This document shows, piece by piece, positions 34,369-44,275 of a DNA stretch of 64,000 nt. Position 1 is the stretch's first letter. Each line of letters starts with the position of its first letter. The notes under the pieces are model-generated. The model was given only the letters and a program-made list of their open reading frames with translations. It was not told where the DNA came from and did no database searches. The stretch lies in the NCBI RefSeq assembly GCF_039614725.1, contig NZ_CP154859.1, forward strand, positions 1,922,001-1,986,000, given 5' to 3'. Made by a program: the position numbers and the translations under genes. Origin of the DNA: Thauera sp. JM12B12 (lineage in GTDB: Bacteria > Pseudomonadota > Gammaproteobacteria > Burkholderiales > Rhodocyclaceae).

Positions 34369-36291
34369 TCAGGACGACTTGCGCACGCGCAGGTACCACT
34401 CGCACAGCAGGCGAACCTGCTTCTCGGTATAGCCCTTGTCGATCATGCGGTTGACGAAGTCCTGGTGCTTCCTCTGCTCGTCGGCGCTGGCCTTGGCGTT
34501 GAAGCTGATGACCGGCAGCAGGTCCTCGGTGTTGGAGAACATCTTCTTCTCGATCACCGCGCGCAGCTTCTCGTAGGAGGTCCAGCTCGGGTTGCGGCCG
34601 TCGTGCTTCGCGCGTGCGCGCAACACGAAGTTCACCACCTCGTTGCGGAAATCCTTCGGGTTGCTGATGCCGGCCGGCTTCTCGATCTTCTCCAACTCCT
34701 CGTTGAGCGCCGCACGATCGAGGATCTCGCCGGTGTTGGGGTCGCGGAATTCCTGGTCCTGGATCCAGAAGTCGGCGTAGATGACGTAGCGGTCGAAGAT
34801 GTTCTGCCCGTATTCGGAGTAGCTCTCGAGGTAGGCGGTCTGGATCTCCTTGCCGATGAACTCGGCGTAGCGCGGGGCGAGGTACTCCTTGATGTAGCCC
34901 ATGTAGCGCGCTTCGGTTTCGGCCGGGTACTGTTCGGCCTCGATCTGCTGCTCGAGCACGTACATCAGGTGCACCGGGTTGGCCGCGACCTCGCGGTGGT
35001 CGAAGTTGAAGACTTTCGACAACACCTTGAAGGCGAAGCGGGTGGAGAGCCCGGTCATGCCTTCGTCGACGCCGGCATAGTCGCGGTACTCCTGGTAGCT
35101 CTTGGCCTTGGGGTCGGTGTCCTTCAGGTTCTCGCCGTCATAGACGCGCATCTTGGAGAAGATGCTCGAGTTCTCGGGCTCCTTCAGGCGCGACAGCACG
35201 GCGAACTGGGCCATCATCTTCAGCGTGTCGGGCGCGCACGGGGCTTCCGACAGCGAGCTGTGCACCAGCAGCTTCTCGTAGATGCGGATCTCGTCGGACA
35301 CGCGCAGGCAGTAAGGCACCTTGACCGTGTAGATGCGGTCGAGGAAGGCCTCGTTGTTCTTGTTGTTCTTGAAGGCGACCCACTCGGACTCGTTCGAGTG
35401 CGCCATCACGATGCCGTCGAAGGGAATCGCGCCGAAGCCCTCGGTGCCCTTGTAGTTGCCCTCCTGGGTGGCGGTCAGCAAGGGGTGTAGCACCTTGATC
35501 GGTGCCTTGAACATTTCGACGAACTCCAGCAGGCCGCGGTTGGCGAGGCACAGGCCGCCGGAGTAGCTGTAGGCGTCGGGGTCGTCCTGTGAATACTGCT
35601 CGAGCTTGCGGATGTCGATCTTGCCGACCAGGGACGAGATGTCCTGGTTGTTCTCGTCGCCCGGCTCGGTCTTCGCCACCGCGACCTGGCGCAGCACCGA
35701 GGGGTTGAGCTTGACCACGCGGAACTTCGTGATGTCGCCGCCGAATTCATGCAGACGCTTGACCGCCCACGGGCTCATGATCGTGTTGAGGTAGCGGCGC
35801 GGGATCCCGAAGTCGCCCTCGAGGATGTGGGCGTCCTCGGCGGCGTTGAAGAGGCCGAGAGGCGATTCGTGCACCGGCGAGCCCTTGATCGCATAGAAGG
35901 GCACCTTCTCGATCAGGCTCTTGAGCTTCTCCGCAAGCGAGGACTTGCCGCCGCCCACCGGGCCGAGGAGGTAGAGGATCTGCTTCTTCTCTTCCAGGCC
36001 CTGCGCGGCATGGCGGAAATACGACACGATGTGCTCGATGACCTCTTCCATGCCGTAGAAGTCGCGGAACGCCGGGTAGAGCTTGATGATCTTGTTCGAG
36101 AAGATTCGCGACAGCCGCGGATCGAGCCGGGTGTCGACCAGTTCCGGTTCGCCGATCGCACTGAGCATGCGCTCGGCCGCCGTGGCATAGGCCATTGGGT
36201 CGCTGCGGCACAGTTCGAGGTAGTCCTGCAGCGACATTTCCTCTTCGCGGGCTGCCTCGAAGCGCGCCTGATAGGCATTGAAGATGGACAT
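34369..36291 (-). CDS. prkA: PrkA family serine protein kinase (YeaG)
   Basis: A 640-residue protein close to the E. coli YeaG length. The N-terminal AAA+-like domain has Walker A GPVGGGKSSLAEKL (about residues 105-118) and the C-terminal region is the PrkA kinase-like domain. MSIFNAYQARFEAAREEEMSLQDYL begins at 36291 with GAGATCTCC before it. Related proteins in E. coli and Bacillus are reported as stress kinases or AAA+ proteases. It is first in the operon with yeaH and spoVR and is divergent from tig across 365 bases. Confidence 0.96.
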   Translation of the reverse strand: MSIFNAYQARFEAAREEEMSLQDYLELCRSDPMAYATAAERMLSAIGEPELVDTRLDPRLSRIFSNKIIKLYPAFRDFYGMEEVIEHIVSYFRHAAQGLEEKKQILYLLGPVGGGKSSLAEKLKSLIEKVPFYAIKGSPVHESPLGLFNAAEDAHILEGDFGIPRRYLNTIMSPWAVKRLHEFGGDITKFRVVKLNPSVLRQVAVAKTEPGDENNQDISSLVGKIDIRKLEQYSQDDPDAYSYSGGLCLANRGLLEFVEMFKAPIKVLHPLLTATQEGNYKGTEGFGAIPFDGIVMAHSNESEWVAFKNNKNNEAFLDRIYTVKVPYCLRVSDEIRIYEKLLVHSSLSEAPCAPDTLKMMAQFAVLSRLKEPENSSIFSKMRVYDGENLKDTDPKAKSYQEYRDYAGVDEGMTGLSTRFAFKVLSKVFNFDHREVAANPVHLMYVLEQQIEAEQYPAETEARYMGYIKEYLAPRYAEFIGKEIQTAYLESYSEYGQNIFDRYVIYADFWIQDQEFRDPNTGEILDRAALNEELEKIEKPAGISNPKDFRNEVVNFVLRARAKHDGRNPSWTSYEKLRAVIEKKMFSNTEDLLPVISFNAKASADEQRKHQDFVNRMIDKGYTEKQVRLLCEWYLRVRKSS

Positions 36292-36656
36292 GGAGATCTC
36301 CTCGTCGAGCGATAGGTGGCGACGCCGGACCGCGCCCGCCAGACTCCTGTGCACTGCCGTTCGTCATGGTGGCGGTGCCGTCCGCTTGCCCCGCAGGCAG
36401 GGGCCTGGAGACGTTGCGAATCTTGATGCTGAGAACCACGGGCCCTGCGTGAGTTCCATGTATCGCACGGTTTTACATGTCCTTGCGTGTGATTGATCAC
36501 GGCCGATTTCATGCTTCGGGCGGACCGCAGGTGCTGTGCTAGAATCTTCGACTTCGTTCATCGCGCTCACGCTGGCGAAATGCGTCTCCCGCTTCGGCGA
36601 GGGGCCTTGAACCGCGGGTGGGAGCTGTTTTTTCAAGACTTCTCAGGATCGATTTA
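36292..36656. other. Intergenic region between divergent prkA and tig
   Basis: No gene is seen in these 365 bases. They hold a perfect interrupted palindrome GTGAT-TG-ATCAC at 36489-36500 and a TAGAAT -10-like hexamer for tig at 36540-36545 without a good -35. I looked for sigma-54 (GG-N10-GC) sites for prkA on the leftward strand and found none convincing. Confidence 0.5.
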
Positions 36657-37964
36657 ATGGAGCAGAACCAGGTAACCCCGAGCGCGCTCGAGCGCCGTAT
36701 CGACATCGCCGTTTCGCTGGCGGACATCGAGAAGGAGGTGGATGCCCGCCTCAAGCGCATGGCGCGCACGGTGAAGATGCCTGGGTTCCGCCCGGGCAAG
36801 GTGCCGATGAAGATCGTCGCCCAGACGCACGGTGGCCAGGCGCGTGGCGAGGCGGTCGGTGCTGCGGTCGAGAAGGCATTCGGCGAGAAGGTGCGCGCAG
36901 ACAACCTGCGCGTCGCCGGCTACCCGCAGATCCAGCCCAAGGAGGCTGCCAGCGAGGGTACGCTCGAGTTCACCGCGACCTTCGAGGTCTATCCCGAGGT
37001 GGTCGTGGGCGACCTCGCCGGTCACAAGATCGAGCGTCCGGCGCTGGACGTGGGTGACGCGGAGGTCGACAAGACCATCGAGGTCCTGCGCAAGCAGCGC
37101 ACCGCCTTCAACAGGGTCGAGCGTGCGGCCGCCGAGGGCGACCGCGTGCAGATCGACTTCACCGGACGCAAGGACGGCGAGGTATTCGAAGGGGGGCAGG
37201 CTCAGGACTTCCCCTTCGTGGTCGGCGCCGGTTCGATGCTGAAGGACTTCGAGAACGCGGTCGTCGGCCTCAGCGCCGGTGAAAGCAAGACCTTCGACAT
37301 GAGCTTCCCGGCCGACTACCACGCCCAGCATCTGGCCGGGCAGGCCGTGCAGTTCGAGGTCACCGTCAAGGCAGTCGAGGAAGCCGTGCTCCCCGAAGTC
37401 GATGCCGACTTCGCCAAGTCGCTCGGCGTGGCCGACGGCGACGTCGCGAAGCTGCGCGGCGAGGTCAAGGGCAACCTCGAGCGCGAGGTCAAGCGCCGCA
37501 TCCAGGCCAAGATCAAGGAGCAGGTCATGGACGCGCTGATCGCCGCGACTCCGATCGAAGTGCCGAAGGCGCTGGTGCAGGCCGAGTCGCAGCAGCTGGC
37601 GGACAATGCCCGTCGCGACCTCGAGATGCGCGGCCTCAAGACCAAGGACATCCCGGTCGATCCGTCGTGGTTCACCGAGCAGGCCGAGCGCCGCGTCAAG
37701 CTGGGCCTGATCATGGCCGAGCTGGTCAAGGCCAACGAACTGCACGCCAAGCCCGAGCAGGTGCGCGCGCTGGTCGAGGAAATGGCACAAAGCTACGAGG
37801 ATCCTTCGGAACTCGTGCGCTGGTATTACGCTCAACCCGAGCGTCTGGCCCAGGCCGAGGCGGTGGTCATCGAAGACAACGTCGTCGCCTGGGTCTGCGA
37901 CAAGGCAGAGACCACCGACAAGCCGGTGGGCTTCGACGAACTGATGGGCAACAACGCGGCCTGA
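36657..37964 (+). CDS. tig: Trigger factor
   Basis: Ribosome-bound chaperone and peptidyl-prolyl isomerase meeting nascent chains at the tunnel exit. The 435-residue product has the N-terminal ribosome-binding domain with the signature loop (PGFRPGKVPMKIV), the central FKBP domain (about 160-245; GDRVQIDFTGRKDGEVFEGG) and the helical C-terminal domain. The start MEQNQVTPSALERRIDI at 36657 matches the family. It leads tig-clpP-clpX with gaps of 20 and 17 bases, the usual proteobacterial arrangement. Confidence 0.97.
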   Translation: MEQNQVTPSALERRIDIAVSLADIEKEVDARLKRMARTVKMPGFRPGKVPMKIVAQTHGGQARGEAVGAAVEKAFGEKVRADNLRVAGYPQIQPKEAASEGTLEFTATFEVYPEVVVGDLAGHKIERPALDVGDAEVDKTIEVLRKQRTAFNRVERAAAEGDRVQIDFTGRKDGEVFEGGQAQDFPFVVGAGSMLKDFENAVVGLSAGESKTFDMSFPADYHAQHLAGQAVQFEVTVKAVEEAVLPEVDADFAKSLGVADGDVAKLRGEVKGNLEREVKRRIQAKIKEQVMDALIAATPIEVPKALVQAESQQLADNARRDLEMRGLKTKDIPVDPSWFTEQAERRVKLGLIMAELVKANELHAKPEQVRALVEEMAQSYEDPSELVRWYYAQPERLAQAEAVVIEDNVVAWVCDKAETTDKPVGFDELMGNNAA

Positions 37965-37984
37965 GTCCGCAAAGGGTCTGACGA

Positions 37985-38623
37985 ATGATGCAAGGAACAC
38001 CCCAGCACAGCAGCGACTGGAATCCGGTCGGTCTCGGCCTGGTTCCGATGGTGGTCGAACAGAGCGGTCGCGGCGAACGCGCCTACGACATCTATTCGCG
38101 CCTTCTGAAGGAGCGGGTGGTGTTCCTCGTCGGCCCCGTCAATGACGTGACCGCCAACCTGATCGTCGCCCAGTTGCTGTTCCTCGAGTCCGAGAACCCG
38201 GACAAGGACATCTACTTCTACATCAACTCGCCCGGCGGTTCGGTCACTGCCGGCATGGCGATCTACGACACCATGCAGTTCATCAAGCCGAACGTCAGCA
38301 CGCTGTGCATCGGCCAGGCGGCGAGCATGGGCGCCTTCCTGCTGGCGGCGGGCGAGAAGGGCAAGCGCTTCATCCTGCCCAACTCGCGCGTCATGATCCA
38401 TCAGCCGCTCGGCGGCTTCCAGGGCCAGGCCTCGGACATCGAGATCCACGCCCGCGAGATCCTTTACCTGCGCTCCCGCCTCAACGACATGCTGGCCAAG
38501 CACACTGGCCAGTCGCTCGAGCGCATCGAGAAGGACACCGATCGCGACAACTTCATGTCGGCCACCGCTGCCGTTGAATACGGCCTGGTCGACAAGGTGC
38601 TCACCAGCCGCGACGACACCTGA
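37985..38623 (+). CDS. clpP: ATP-dependent Clp protease proteolytic subunit
   Basis: Serine peptidase that forms the ClpP tetradecamer fed by ClpX or ClpA. The 212-residue product has the catalytic triad in place: Ser114 ([12 protein letters not shown]), His139 (VMIHQPLGG) and Asp188 (TDRDNFM). The N-terminal [18 protein letters not shown] is probably a propeptide; a second ATG three bases in is an alternative start. It sits between tig and clpX. Confidence 0.97.
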   Translation: MMQGTPQHSSDWNPVGLGLVPMVVEQSGRGERAYDIYSRLLKERVVFLVGPVNDVTANLIVAQLLFLESENPDKDIYFYINSPGGSVTAGMAIYDTMQFIKPNVSTLCIGQAASMGAFLLAAGEKGKRFILPNSRVMIHQPLGGFQGQASDIEIHAREILYLRSRLNDMLAKHTGQSLERIEKDTDRDNFMSATAAVEYGLVDKVLTSRDDT

Positions 38624-38640
38624 TTCAGGAGAATCCCCCC

Positions 38641-39909
38641 ATGACGGACAAGAAGGCTGGCGGCGACAAGCTGCTTTACTGCTCCTTCTGCGGCAAGAGC
38701 CAGCATGAGGTGCGCAAGCTGATCGCCGGCCCTTCGGTCTTCATCTGCGACGAATGCATCGAGCTGTGCAACGACATCATCCGTGACGAGATCGTCGGCG
38801 CCGCAGATCCGGAGAGCATCAAGGGCAACCTGCCCACCCCGCGCGAGATCTGCGACATCCTCGACCAGTACGTGATCGGCCAGTCGCAGGCCAAGCGCAA
38901 TCTGGCGGTGGCGGTGTACAACCATTACAAGCGTCTGCGCCACATCGAGGCCAAGCAGGACGACGTCGAGCTCGCCAAGAGCAACATCCTGCTCATCGGC
39001 CCCACCGGCTCGGGCAAGACCCTGCTCGCGCAGACGCTCGCGCGCCTGCTCAACGTGCCGTTCGTGATGGCCGATGCCACCACGCTCACCGAAGCCGGCT
39101 ACGTTGGCGAGGACGTCGAGAACATCATCCAGAAGCTGCTGCAGAAGTGCGACTACGATGTGGACAAGGCCCAGCAGGGCATCATCTACATCGACGAGAT
39201 CGACAAGATCTCGCGCAAGGCCGACAACCCCTCGATCACCCGCGACGTGTCGGGAGAGGGTGTGCAGCAGGCGCTGCTCAAGCTCGTCGAGGGCACGGTG
39301 GCGTCGATTCCGCCGCAGGGCGGGCGCAAGCATCCGAACCAGGACTTCATCCAGGTCGACACCACCAACGTGCTGTTCATCTGCGGTGGTGCCTTCGATG
39401 GCCTCGAGAAGGTGATCCGCAACCGCACCGAGAAGGTCGGCATCGGCTTCGGCGCCGAGGTCAAGAGCAAGGACGGCAAGAACCTCACCGACACCTTCCG
39501 CCAGGTCGAGCCCGAGGATCTCATCAAGTTCGGCCTGATCCCCGAACTGATCGGCCGCCTGCCCGTGGTCGCGACCCTGCAGGAACTCGACGAGGAGGCG
39601 CTGATCCAGATCCTGGTCGAGCCCAAGAACGCGCTCGTCAAGCAATACCAGAAGCTGTTCTCGATGGAAGGGGTCGAACTCGAGATCCGTCCCAACGCGC
39701 TGCATGCCGTGGCGCGCAAGGCGATCAAGCGCAAGACCGGCGCGCGCGGGCTGCGCTCCATCCTCGAGGCGTCGCTGCTCGACATCATGTACGACCTGCC
39801 CACGCTCGAGAACGTCGAGAAGGTCGTCGTCGACGAGGCGACCATCGAAGAGGGCGGCAAGCCCCTGCTGATCTACGCCGAGCAGCAGAAGGTGTCGGGC
39901 GCAAACTGA
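38641..39909 (+). CDS. clpX: ATP-dependent Clp protease ATP-binding subunit ClpX
   Basis: AAA+ unfoldase that feeds ClpP. The 422-residue product starts with the C4 zinc finger ([12 protein letters not shown] and [10 protein letters not shown]), then the AAA+ module with Walker [16 protein letters not shown], Walker [11 protein letters not shown] and the pore/RKH regions ([19 protein letters not shown]). It is 17 bases after clpP with AGGAGAATC before the ATG. A hairpin with a T-run follows just before lon. Confidence 0.98.
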   Translation: MTDKKAGGDKLLYCSFCGKSQHEVRKLIAGPSVFICDECIELCNDIIRDEIVGAADPESIKGNLPTPREICDILDQYVIGQSQAKRNLAVAVYNHYKRLRHIEAKQDDVELAKSNILLIGPTGSGKTLLAQTLARLLNVPFVMADATTLTEAGYVGEDVENIIQKLLQKCDYDVDKAQQGIIYIDEIDKISRKADNPSITRDVSGEGVQQALLKLVEGTVASIPPQGGRKHPNQDFIQVDTTNVLFICGGAFDGLEKVIRNRTEKVGIGFGAEVKSKDGKNLTDTFRQVEPEDLIKFGLIPELIGRLPVVATLQELDEEALIQILVEPKNALVKQYQKLFSMEGVELEIRPNALHAVARKAIKRKTGARGLRSILEASLLDIMYDLPTLENVEKVVVDEATIEEGGKPLLIYAEQQKVSGAN

Positions 39910-39960
39910 GCGCGCGCCGGCCGGGCGAACCCTCGCTCGGCGGCCCGCATCGGCCCGCCG

Positions 39961-39986
39961 CTTGAATTTCCAGGTCACGCCCATAC
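39961..39986 (+). promoter_or_regulatory. Candidate sigma-32 (heat-shock) promoter of lon
   Basis: CTTGAA at 39961-39966, a 13-base spacer and CCCATAC at 39980-39986 match the sigma-32 consensus CTTGAAA-N11-16-CCCATNT. Transcription would begin near 39993, about 25 bases before the lon ATG. lon is a classic heat-shock gene, so the location fits. Confidence 0.7.
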
Positions 39987-40002
39987 ATGGGTGTGACCTT
40001 TT
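39972..40002 (+). terminator. Terminator of the tig-clpPX transcript overlapping the lon promoter
   Basis: AGGTCACGCCCAT and ATGGGTGTGACCT form a 13-bp stem (one G-U) around AC, followed by TTTTGC. The 5' arm contains the -10 element of the lon heat-shock promoter. A transcript from that promoter starts inside the 3' arm and would lack the hairpin. Confidence 0.7.
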
Positions 40003-40019
40003 GCTTAAGGAAAGAAAAA

Positions 40020-42443
40020 ATGTCGGGTCCTGCTGACCTCCCCAATGAAGCGATGGAAATGCCGCTGTTGCCCTTGCGCGACGTGGTGGTGTTCCCGCAC
40101 ATGGTCATCCCGCTCTTCGTCGGTCGTCCGAAGAGCATCAAGGCGCTCGAGAACGCCATGGAGGCGGGCAAGAGCATCCTGCTCGTCGCGCAGAAGTCCG
40201 CCGCCAAGGACGAACCCGCGGTCGAAGACCTCTATTCCATCGGCTGCGTCGCCAACATCCTGCAGATGCTCAAGTTGCCCGACGGCACGATCAAGGTGCT
40301 GGTCGAAGGCGTGCAGCGCGCCCATATCGAGCGCGTGGAGGACCTGCGCAGCCTGTTTGTCGCCACCGTTCGCCCGGTGCCGGTAAACGAGTCCGCATCG
40401 CACGAGCTCGAGGCCATGCGGCGCGCGATCATCGCGCAATTCGACCAGTACGTTAAGTTGAACAAGAAGATCCCGCCGGAGATCCTCAGCTCGCTGTCCG
40501 GAATCGAGGAAGCCGGCCGCCTGGCCGATACCATCGCCGCCCACCTGCCGCTCAAGCTCGAGCAGAAGCAGGAGGTGCTCGAGATGTTCGACACCGCCGA
40601 GCGCCTGGAGCGGCTGCTCAGTCAGCTCGAGGGCGAGCTCGACATCCTGCAGGTCGAGAAGCGCATCCGCGGCCGCGTCAAGCGCCAGATGGAAAAGAGC
40701 CAGCGCGAGTACTACCTCAACGAGCAGGTCAAGGCCATCCAGAAGGAGCTCGGCGAAGGCGAGGACGGCGCCGATCTCGAGGAGATGGACAAGAAGATCA
40801 AGGCCGCCGGCATGCCGAAGGAAGCCCTGGCGAAGGCCGAGGCCGAGTTCAAGAAGCTGCGCCTGATGTCGCCCATGTCGGCCGAAGCCACCGTGGTGCG
40901 CAACTACATCGACACCCTGATCGGCCTGCCGTGGAAGAAGAAGTCGCGCGTCAGCAAGGATCTGGCCGAAGCCGAGAAGATCCTCGACAAGGACCACTAC
41001 GGGCTCGAGCGCGTCAAGGAACGCATCCTCGAATATCTCGCCGTGCAGCAGCGCGTCGACAAGGTCAAGGCGCCGATCCTGTGTCTCGTCGGTCCCCCGG
41101 GTGTGGGCAAGACCTCGCTCGGGCAGTCGATCGCCAAGGCGACCAACCGCAAGTTCATCCGCATGGCGCTCGGCGGCGTGCGTGACGAGGCCGAGATCCG
41201 CGGCCACCGCCGTACCTACATCGGCTCGATGCCGGGCAAGATCCTGCAGAACATGAGCAAGGTCGGGGTCAAGAACCCGCTGTTCCTGCTCGACGAGGTC
41301 GACAAGCTCGGCATGGACTTCCGCGGCGACCCGTCCTCGGCCCTGCTCGAAGTGCTCGACCCGGAGCAGAACCACACCTTCCAGGATCACTACGTCGAGG
41401 TGGACTTCGACCTCTCGGACGTGATGTTCGTGGCCACGGCCAACACCCTGAACATTCCGCCGGCGCTGCTCGACCGCATGGAGGTGATCCGCCTGTCGGG
41501 TTACACCGAGGACGAGAAGGTCAACATCGCCCAGCGCTATCTGCTGCCCAAGCAGATGAAGAACAACGGTCTCAAGCGCGACGAACTCTCGGTCACCGAA
41601 GAGGCCTTGCGCGACATCGTGCGCTACTACACCCGCGAGGCGGGGGTGCGGAGCCTGGAACGCGAGATCTCGAAGGTCTGCCGCAAGGTGGTCAAGCAGC
41701 TGGTGCTCAAGAGCCGTAGCAGCAAGATCGTCGTCAACGCGAAGAACCTGGACAAGTTCCTCGGCGTGCGCAAATACAGCTTCGGCATGGCCGAGAAGGA
41801 AAACCAGGTCGGACAGGTCACGGGGCTCGCATGGACCGAGGTGGGCGGCGAGCTGCTCACGGTCGAGGCGGTGCAGTTGCCCGGCAAGGGCAAGGTGCTC
41901 ACCACCGGAAAGCTCGGCGAGGTCATGCAGGAGTCGATCCAGGCGGCGCTGTCGGTCGTGCGCCGGCGGGCGCGCTCGCTCGGAATCGATCCCGAGTTCT
42001 ACCAGAAGAGCGATGTGCACATCCACCTGCCGGAGGGCGCGATCCCGAAGGACGGTCCTTCGGCGGGCATCGCGATCTCGACCGCGCTCGTATCGGTGCT
42101 GACGGGCATTCCGGTGCGCTGCGACGTTGCGATGACGGGAGAGATCACCCTTCGGGGCGAGGTGCTGGCAATTGGTGGTTTGAAGGAGAAGCTCCTCGCT
42201 GCGGTGCGAGGCGGCATCCGCACCGCGCTGATTCCCGAGGAGAACGTCAAAGATCTGGCCGAGATTCCGGACAACATCAAGAATGCGATCGAGATCGTGC
42301 CGGTGAAATGGATCGACCGCGTGCTCGAACTCGCGCTCGAGCGCAAGCCCGAACCGCTGCCCGAGGAGCCCGCCGGCACTGCGGCGGTGGCGCCGAGCGT
42401 GGAGGAGGGCGAAGCCACACCGGCGACCCGGCACGCTCACTGA
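40020..42443 (+). CDS. lon: ATP-dependent endopeptidase Lon
   Basis: AAA+ serine protease of cytosolic quality control. From the ATG at 40020 (AAGGAAAG before it) it has 807 residues: an N-terminal LON substrate-binding domain starting [20 protein letters not shown], the AAA+ domain (Walker [13 protein letters not shown]) and the peptidase domain with the Ser-Lys dyad at Ser681 ([12 protein letters not shown]) and Lys724 ([10 protein letters not shown]). The last 25 residues are Glu/Pro/Ala-rich. A strong terminator follows at 42489. Confidence 0.98.
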   Translation: MSGPADLPNEAMEMPLLPLRDVVVFPHMVIPLFVGRPKSIKALENAMEAGKSILLVAQKSAAKDEPAVEDLYSIGCVANILQMLKLPDGTIKVLVEGVQRAHIERVEDLRSLFVATVRPVPVNESASHELEAMRRAIIAQFDQYVKLNKKIPPEILSSLSGIEEAGRLADTIAAHLPLKLEQKQEVLEMFDTAERLERLLSQLEGELDILQVEKRIRGRVKRQMEKSQREYYLNEQVKAIQKELGEGEDGADLEEMDKKIKAAGMPKEALAKAEAEFKKLRLMSPMSAEATVVRNYIDTLIGLPWKKKSRVSKDLAEAEKILDKDHYGLERVKERILEYLAVQQRVDKVKAPILCLVGPPGVGKTSLGQSIAKATNRKFIRMALGGVRDEAEIRGHRRTYIGSMPGKILQNMSKVGVKNPLFLLDEVDKLGMDFRGDPSSALLEVLDPEQNHTFQDHYVEVDFDLSDVMFVATANTLNIPPALLDRMEVIRLSGYTEDEKVNIAQRYLLPKQMKNNGLKRDELSVTEEALRDIVRYYTREAGVRSLEREISKVCRKVVKQLVLKSRSSKIVVNAKNLDKFLGVRKYSFGMAEKENQVGQVTGLAWTEVGGELLTVEAVQLPGKGKVLTTGKLGEVMQESIQAALSVVRRRARSLGIDPEFYQKSDVHIHLPEGAIPKDGPSAGIAISTALVSVLTGIPVRCDVAMTGEITLRGEVLAIGGLKEKLLAAVRGGIRTALIPEENVKDLAEIPDNIKNAIEIVPVKWIDRVLELALERKPEPLPEEPAGTAAVAPSVEEGEATPATRHAH

Positions 42444-42488
42444 CGGATTGCACCGGTCACCACTGCGAGGTGATCGAGGCCGCACGGA

Positions 42489-42525
42489 AGCCGCAATGCA
42501 TGTATGTGCATTGCGGCTCTTTTTT
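42489..42525 (+). terminator. Rho-independent terminator after lon
   Basis: AGCCGCAATGCA-tgtatg-TGCATTGCGGCT, a 12-bp perfect stem followed by CTTTTTT. Confidence 0.95.
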
Positions 42526-42554
42526 GCGCCTCCGCCCTGCCGGAAAGGCCAGCG

Positions 42555-42584
42555 TTGACAGGGCGGAATTGGCCGCGCTATAAA
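42555..42584 (+). promoter_or_regulatory. Sigma-70 promoter of hupB
   Basis: TTGACA at 42555-42560, an 18-base spacer and TATAAA at 42579-42584. This is close to the consensus and lies about 100 bases before hupB, just after the lon terminator. Confidence 0.85.
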
Positions 42585-42684
42585 AAACGAAGGTATGCAA
42601 AGCGTGTCGCGAGCCGTCGAATCCCGAGCCTGTGGCCGTGGTCGCGGTGTTCTTCCCATTGCAGTTCATATCCGGAGGGTTCAA

Positions 42685-42957
42685 GTGAACAAACAGGAAC
42701 TGGTTGCAAGCATCGCGGAGAAGGCATCCATGACCAAGGCGGACGCGGCGCGCGCACTCGATGCGGCCGTCGCCGCCGTGACGGAGGCATTGAAGAACAA
42801 CGAGTCGGTGACGCTGGTGGGTTTCGGGTCGTTCTATGTCGGGGAGCGTGCTGCGCGGACGGGGCGTAATCCGCGCACGGGGAAGAACATCAAGATCAAG
42901 GCGGCGAAGGTGCCGAAATTCCGCGCTGGCAAAGGGCTGAAAGATTCAGTAAACTAG
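42685..42957 (+). CDS. hupB: DNA-binding protein HU
   Basis: Nucleoid protein of 90 residues that bends DNA. It starts at a GTG ([20 protein letters not shown]) with GGAGGG ten bases upstream, which decides the start against a longer frame opening 30 codons earlier. The HU signature [21 protein letters not shown], including the DNA-intercalating arm, is complete. It has its own near-consensus promoter and is followed by a tRNA-Val gene 38 bases later, without a terminator between. Confidence 0.98.
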   Translation: MNKQELVASIAEKASMTKADAARALDAAVAAVTEALKNNESVTLVGFGSFYVGERAARTGRNPRTGKNIKIKAAKVPKFRAGKGLKDSVN

Positions 42958-42995
42958 CCGACTTTGCTGACCCGGCTGAGCCCGGATTCCAGCGC

Positions 42996-43071
42996 GGGTG
43001 CTTAGCTCAGTTGGTAGAGCGTCGCCCTTACAAGGCGAATGTCGGCGGTTCGACCCCGTCAGCACCCACCA
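42996..43071 (+). tRNA. tRNA-Val, anticodon TAC
   Basis: A 76-nt cloverleaf from GGGTGCTTAGCTCAGTTGG to an encoded CCA. Acceptor stem GGGTGCT/AGCACCC (T-A closed), anticodon stem TCGCC/GGCGA with loop CTTACAA, T-arm GGTTCGACC. It may be co-transcribed with hupB; a terminator follows at 43079. Confidence 0.97.
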
Positions 43072-43078
43072 GGGACAC

Positions 43079-43108
43079 CGAAGCCCGAGGCCAAAGCCTC
43101 GGGCTTCG
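43079..43108. terminator. Terminator after tRNA-Val
   Basis: CGAAGCCCGAGGC-caaa-GCCTCGGGCTTCG, a 13-bp perfect stem. The T-run is weak (TCGTCGTT). It also lies beyond the end of the convergent lipocalin gene. Confidence 0.85.
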
Positions 43109-43166
43109 TCGTTAACAAACCCTCCAGCCCGTTACCGCGCCACCGGGAGCGCGCGCGCCGCCACGG

Positions 43167-43748
43167 CTACGGGGCTCGATCGTGCCGCGTGTACAGAAGC
43201 CGCCCCCGATCGAATCCCATCGCCTCGAGACGGCCCAGCAGCGCTTCCAGCCGGCCCTCGTCGACGCTCGGTGTGCGCGACAGAATCCACAGGTACTCGC
43301 GCGCAGGTTCGCTGACCGCGACGAGCTCATACTCCGGGTCGAGATCGATCACCCAATAGTCGCCCCACACGAAGGGCAGGAAAGAGAGCCAGGCAGGCGC
43401 GAAGCGCACCTCGAGCTTCGCGGAGCCAGGTCCGCCGATCTGGCGTGCCGTGCCTTGCGCTTCACTCGGCTCACCGTTTTCGAGCCGGCACCGATTGATG
43501 ACGCGAACGCGCCCATCGGCTTGTAGGGCATATTCCGCCTGGCTTTGACTCGCGCACTTGCTCTGGAACCAGGCCGGATAGCGGGCAATCTCGTACCAGA
43601 CACCCATGTAACGCTGCACATCGAGCGCTCGGATCGTGGCAAGCGGTGCGTTAGCGTGCGTGGTCGTGGCGCTGTCAGTAGCATGGGCGCTCACACTCAG
43701 GAACGTGATCAGGCACAACAGGAAGGTGCTGCGTTGCGCAAGGGACAT
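43167..43748 (-). CDS. Blc-type bacterial lipocalin, secreted
   Basis: A 193-residue periplasmic or outer-membrane-associated lipid-binding barrel. MSLAQRSTFLLCLITFLSVSAHA is a signal peptide with an Ala-x-Ala cut site; no lipobox Cys follows, so it is probably soluble and not a lipoprotein like E. coli Blc. The lipocalin signature YMGVWYEIARYPAWFQ (GxW) and the third conserved region EYLWILSRTPSVDE are present. The start has GGAG upstream. It stands alone leftward. Confidence 0.92.
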   Translation of the reverse strand: MSLAQRSTFLLCLITFLSVSAHATDSATTTHANAPLATIRALDVQRYMGVWYEIARYPAWFQSKCASQSQAEYALQADGRVRVINRCRLENGEPSEAQGTARQIGGPGSAKLEVRFAPAWLSFLPFVWGDYWVIDLDPEYELVAVSEPAREYLWILSRTPSVDEGRLEALLGRLEAMGFDRGRLLYTRHDRAP

Positions 43749-43948
43749 GGATTCTCCTATCGACGGGGCCGGCGACGTAGCCAACATTGACGCAGCACGG
43801 CAAAAGGGACTGCACACGCCTGAAGCGGGCGGATTGGGGGCGGCGTAGCACGTTCGATTCGCTCTACCCGGTCTGGCTGAAATAATCCTGCGTCAAGGTC
43901 TTCCTCAGGAGTCGGCCTATCATGACGGTCCTTTTCTCGGATTCGATC

Positions 43949-44158
43949 ATGGCAAAGAAATTCCCGCTGCAGCCGAAGAATCCCGAGCGCATCTGTTGGG
44001 GCTGCGACAAGTATTGCCCCGCGAATGCCCTTGGGTGCGGGAACGGCTCGGGGCGGACGCAGCATCCGATGGAGCTCCTTGGGGACGACTGGTACATGTA
44101 TGGCGATTGGGGAATCGATCCCGACGATCCCGCTACGCCAGGCAAGAAGCCCGCTTGA
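43949..44158 (+). CDS. DUF3079 family small Cys-rich protein
   Basis: A 69-residue protein starting MAKKFPLQPKNPERICWGCD with Cys at ICWGCDKYCPANALGCGNGSG, a likely four-Cys zinc or metal site, then QHPMELLGDDWYMYGDWGID. These are the hallmarks of DUF3079, whose function is unknown. A longer frame begins 9 codons upstream, but homologs as I know them start at the chosen Met. It lies alone between lipocalin and phasin. Confidence 0.8.
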   Translation: MAKKFPLQPKNPERICWGCDKYCPANALGCGNGSGRTQHPMELLGDDWYMYGDWGIDPDDPATPGKKPA

Positions 44159-44275
44159 ACAGCCGCGTTGCCGGGGCTGTCGACTGCTTTCCCGTGATCG
44201 GGGTCGCGGGGTGGCCCCTCATGTGATCCGGCCGGGCGCTGTAGCGGCGCGAAGCATGGGGTGGGCGAAAGATGG

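Noticed and set aside
32989..35490. Long plus-strand frame opposite yeaH and prkA
   Set aside because: Antisense shadow; the minus-strand frames encode recognisable DUF444 and PrkA proteins with overlapping starts and stops.
36489..36500. Palindrome GTGATTGATCAC considered as a CRP or FNR site
   Set aside because: The spacing between half-sites does not match CRP (6 bases) or FNR (TTGAT-N4-ATCAA); left as an unassigned palindrome.
40005..42659. Long minus-strand frame opposite lon
   Set aside because: A shadow of lon codon bias; the sequence is Leu/Asp/His-rich and lacks domains, while the lon frame is complete with all catalytic residues.
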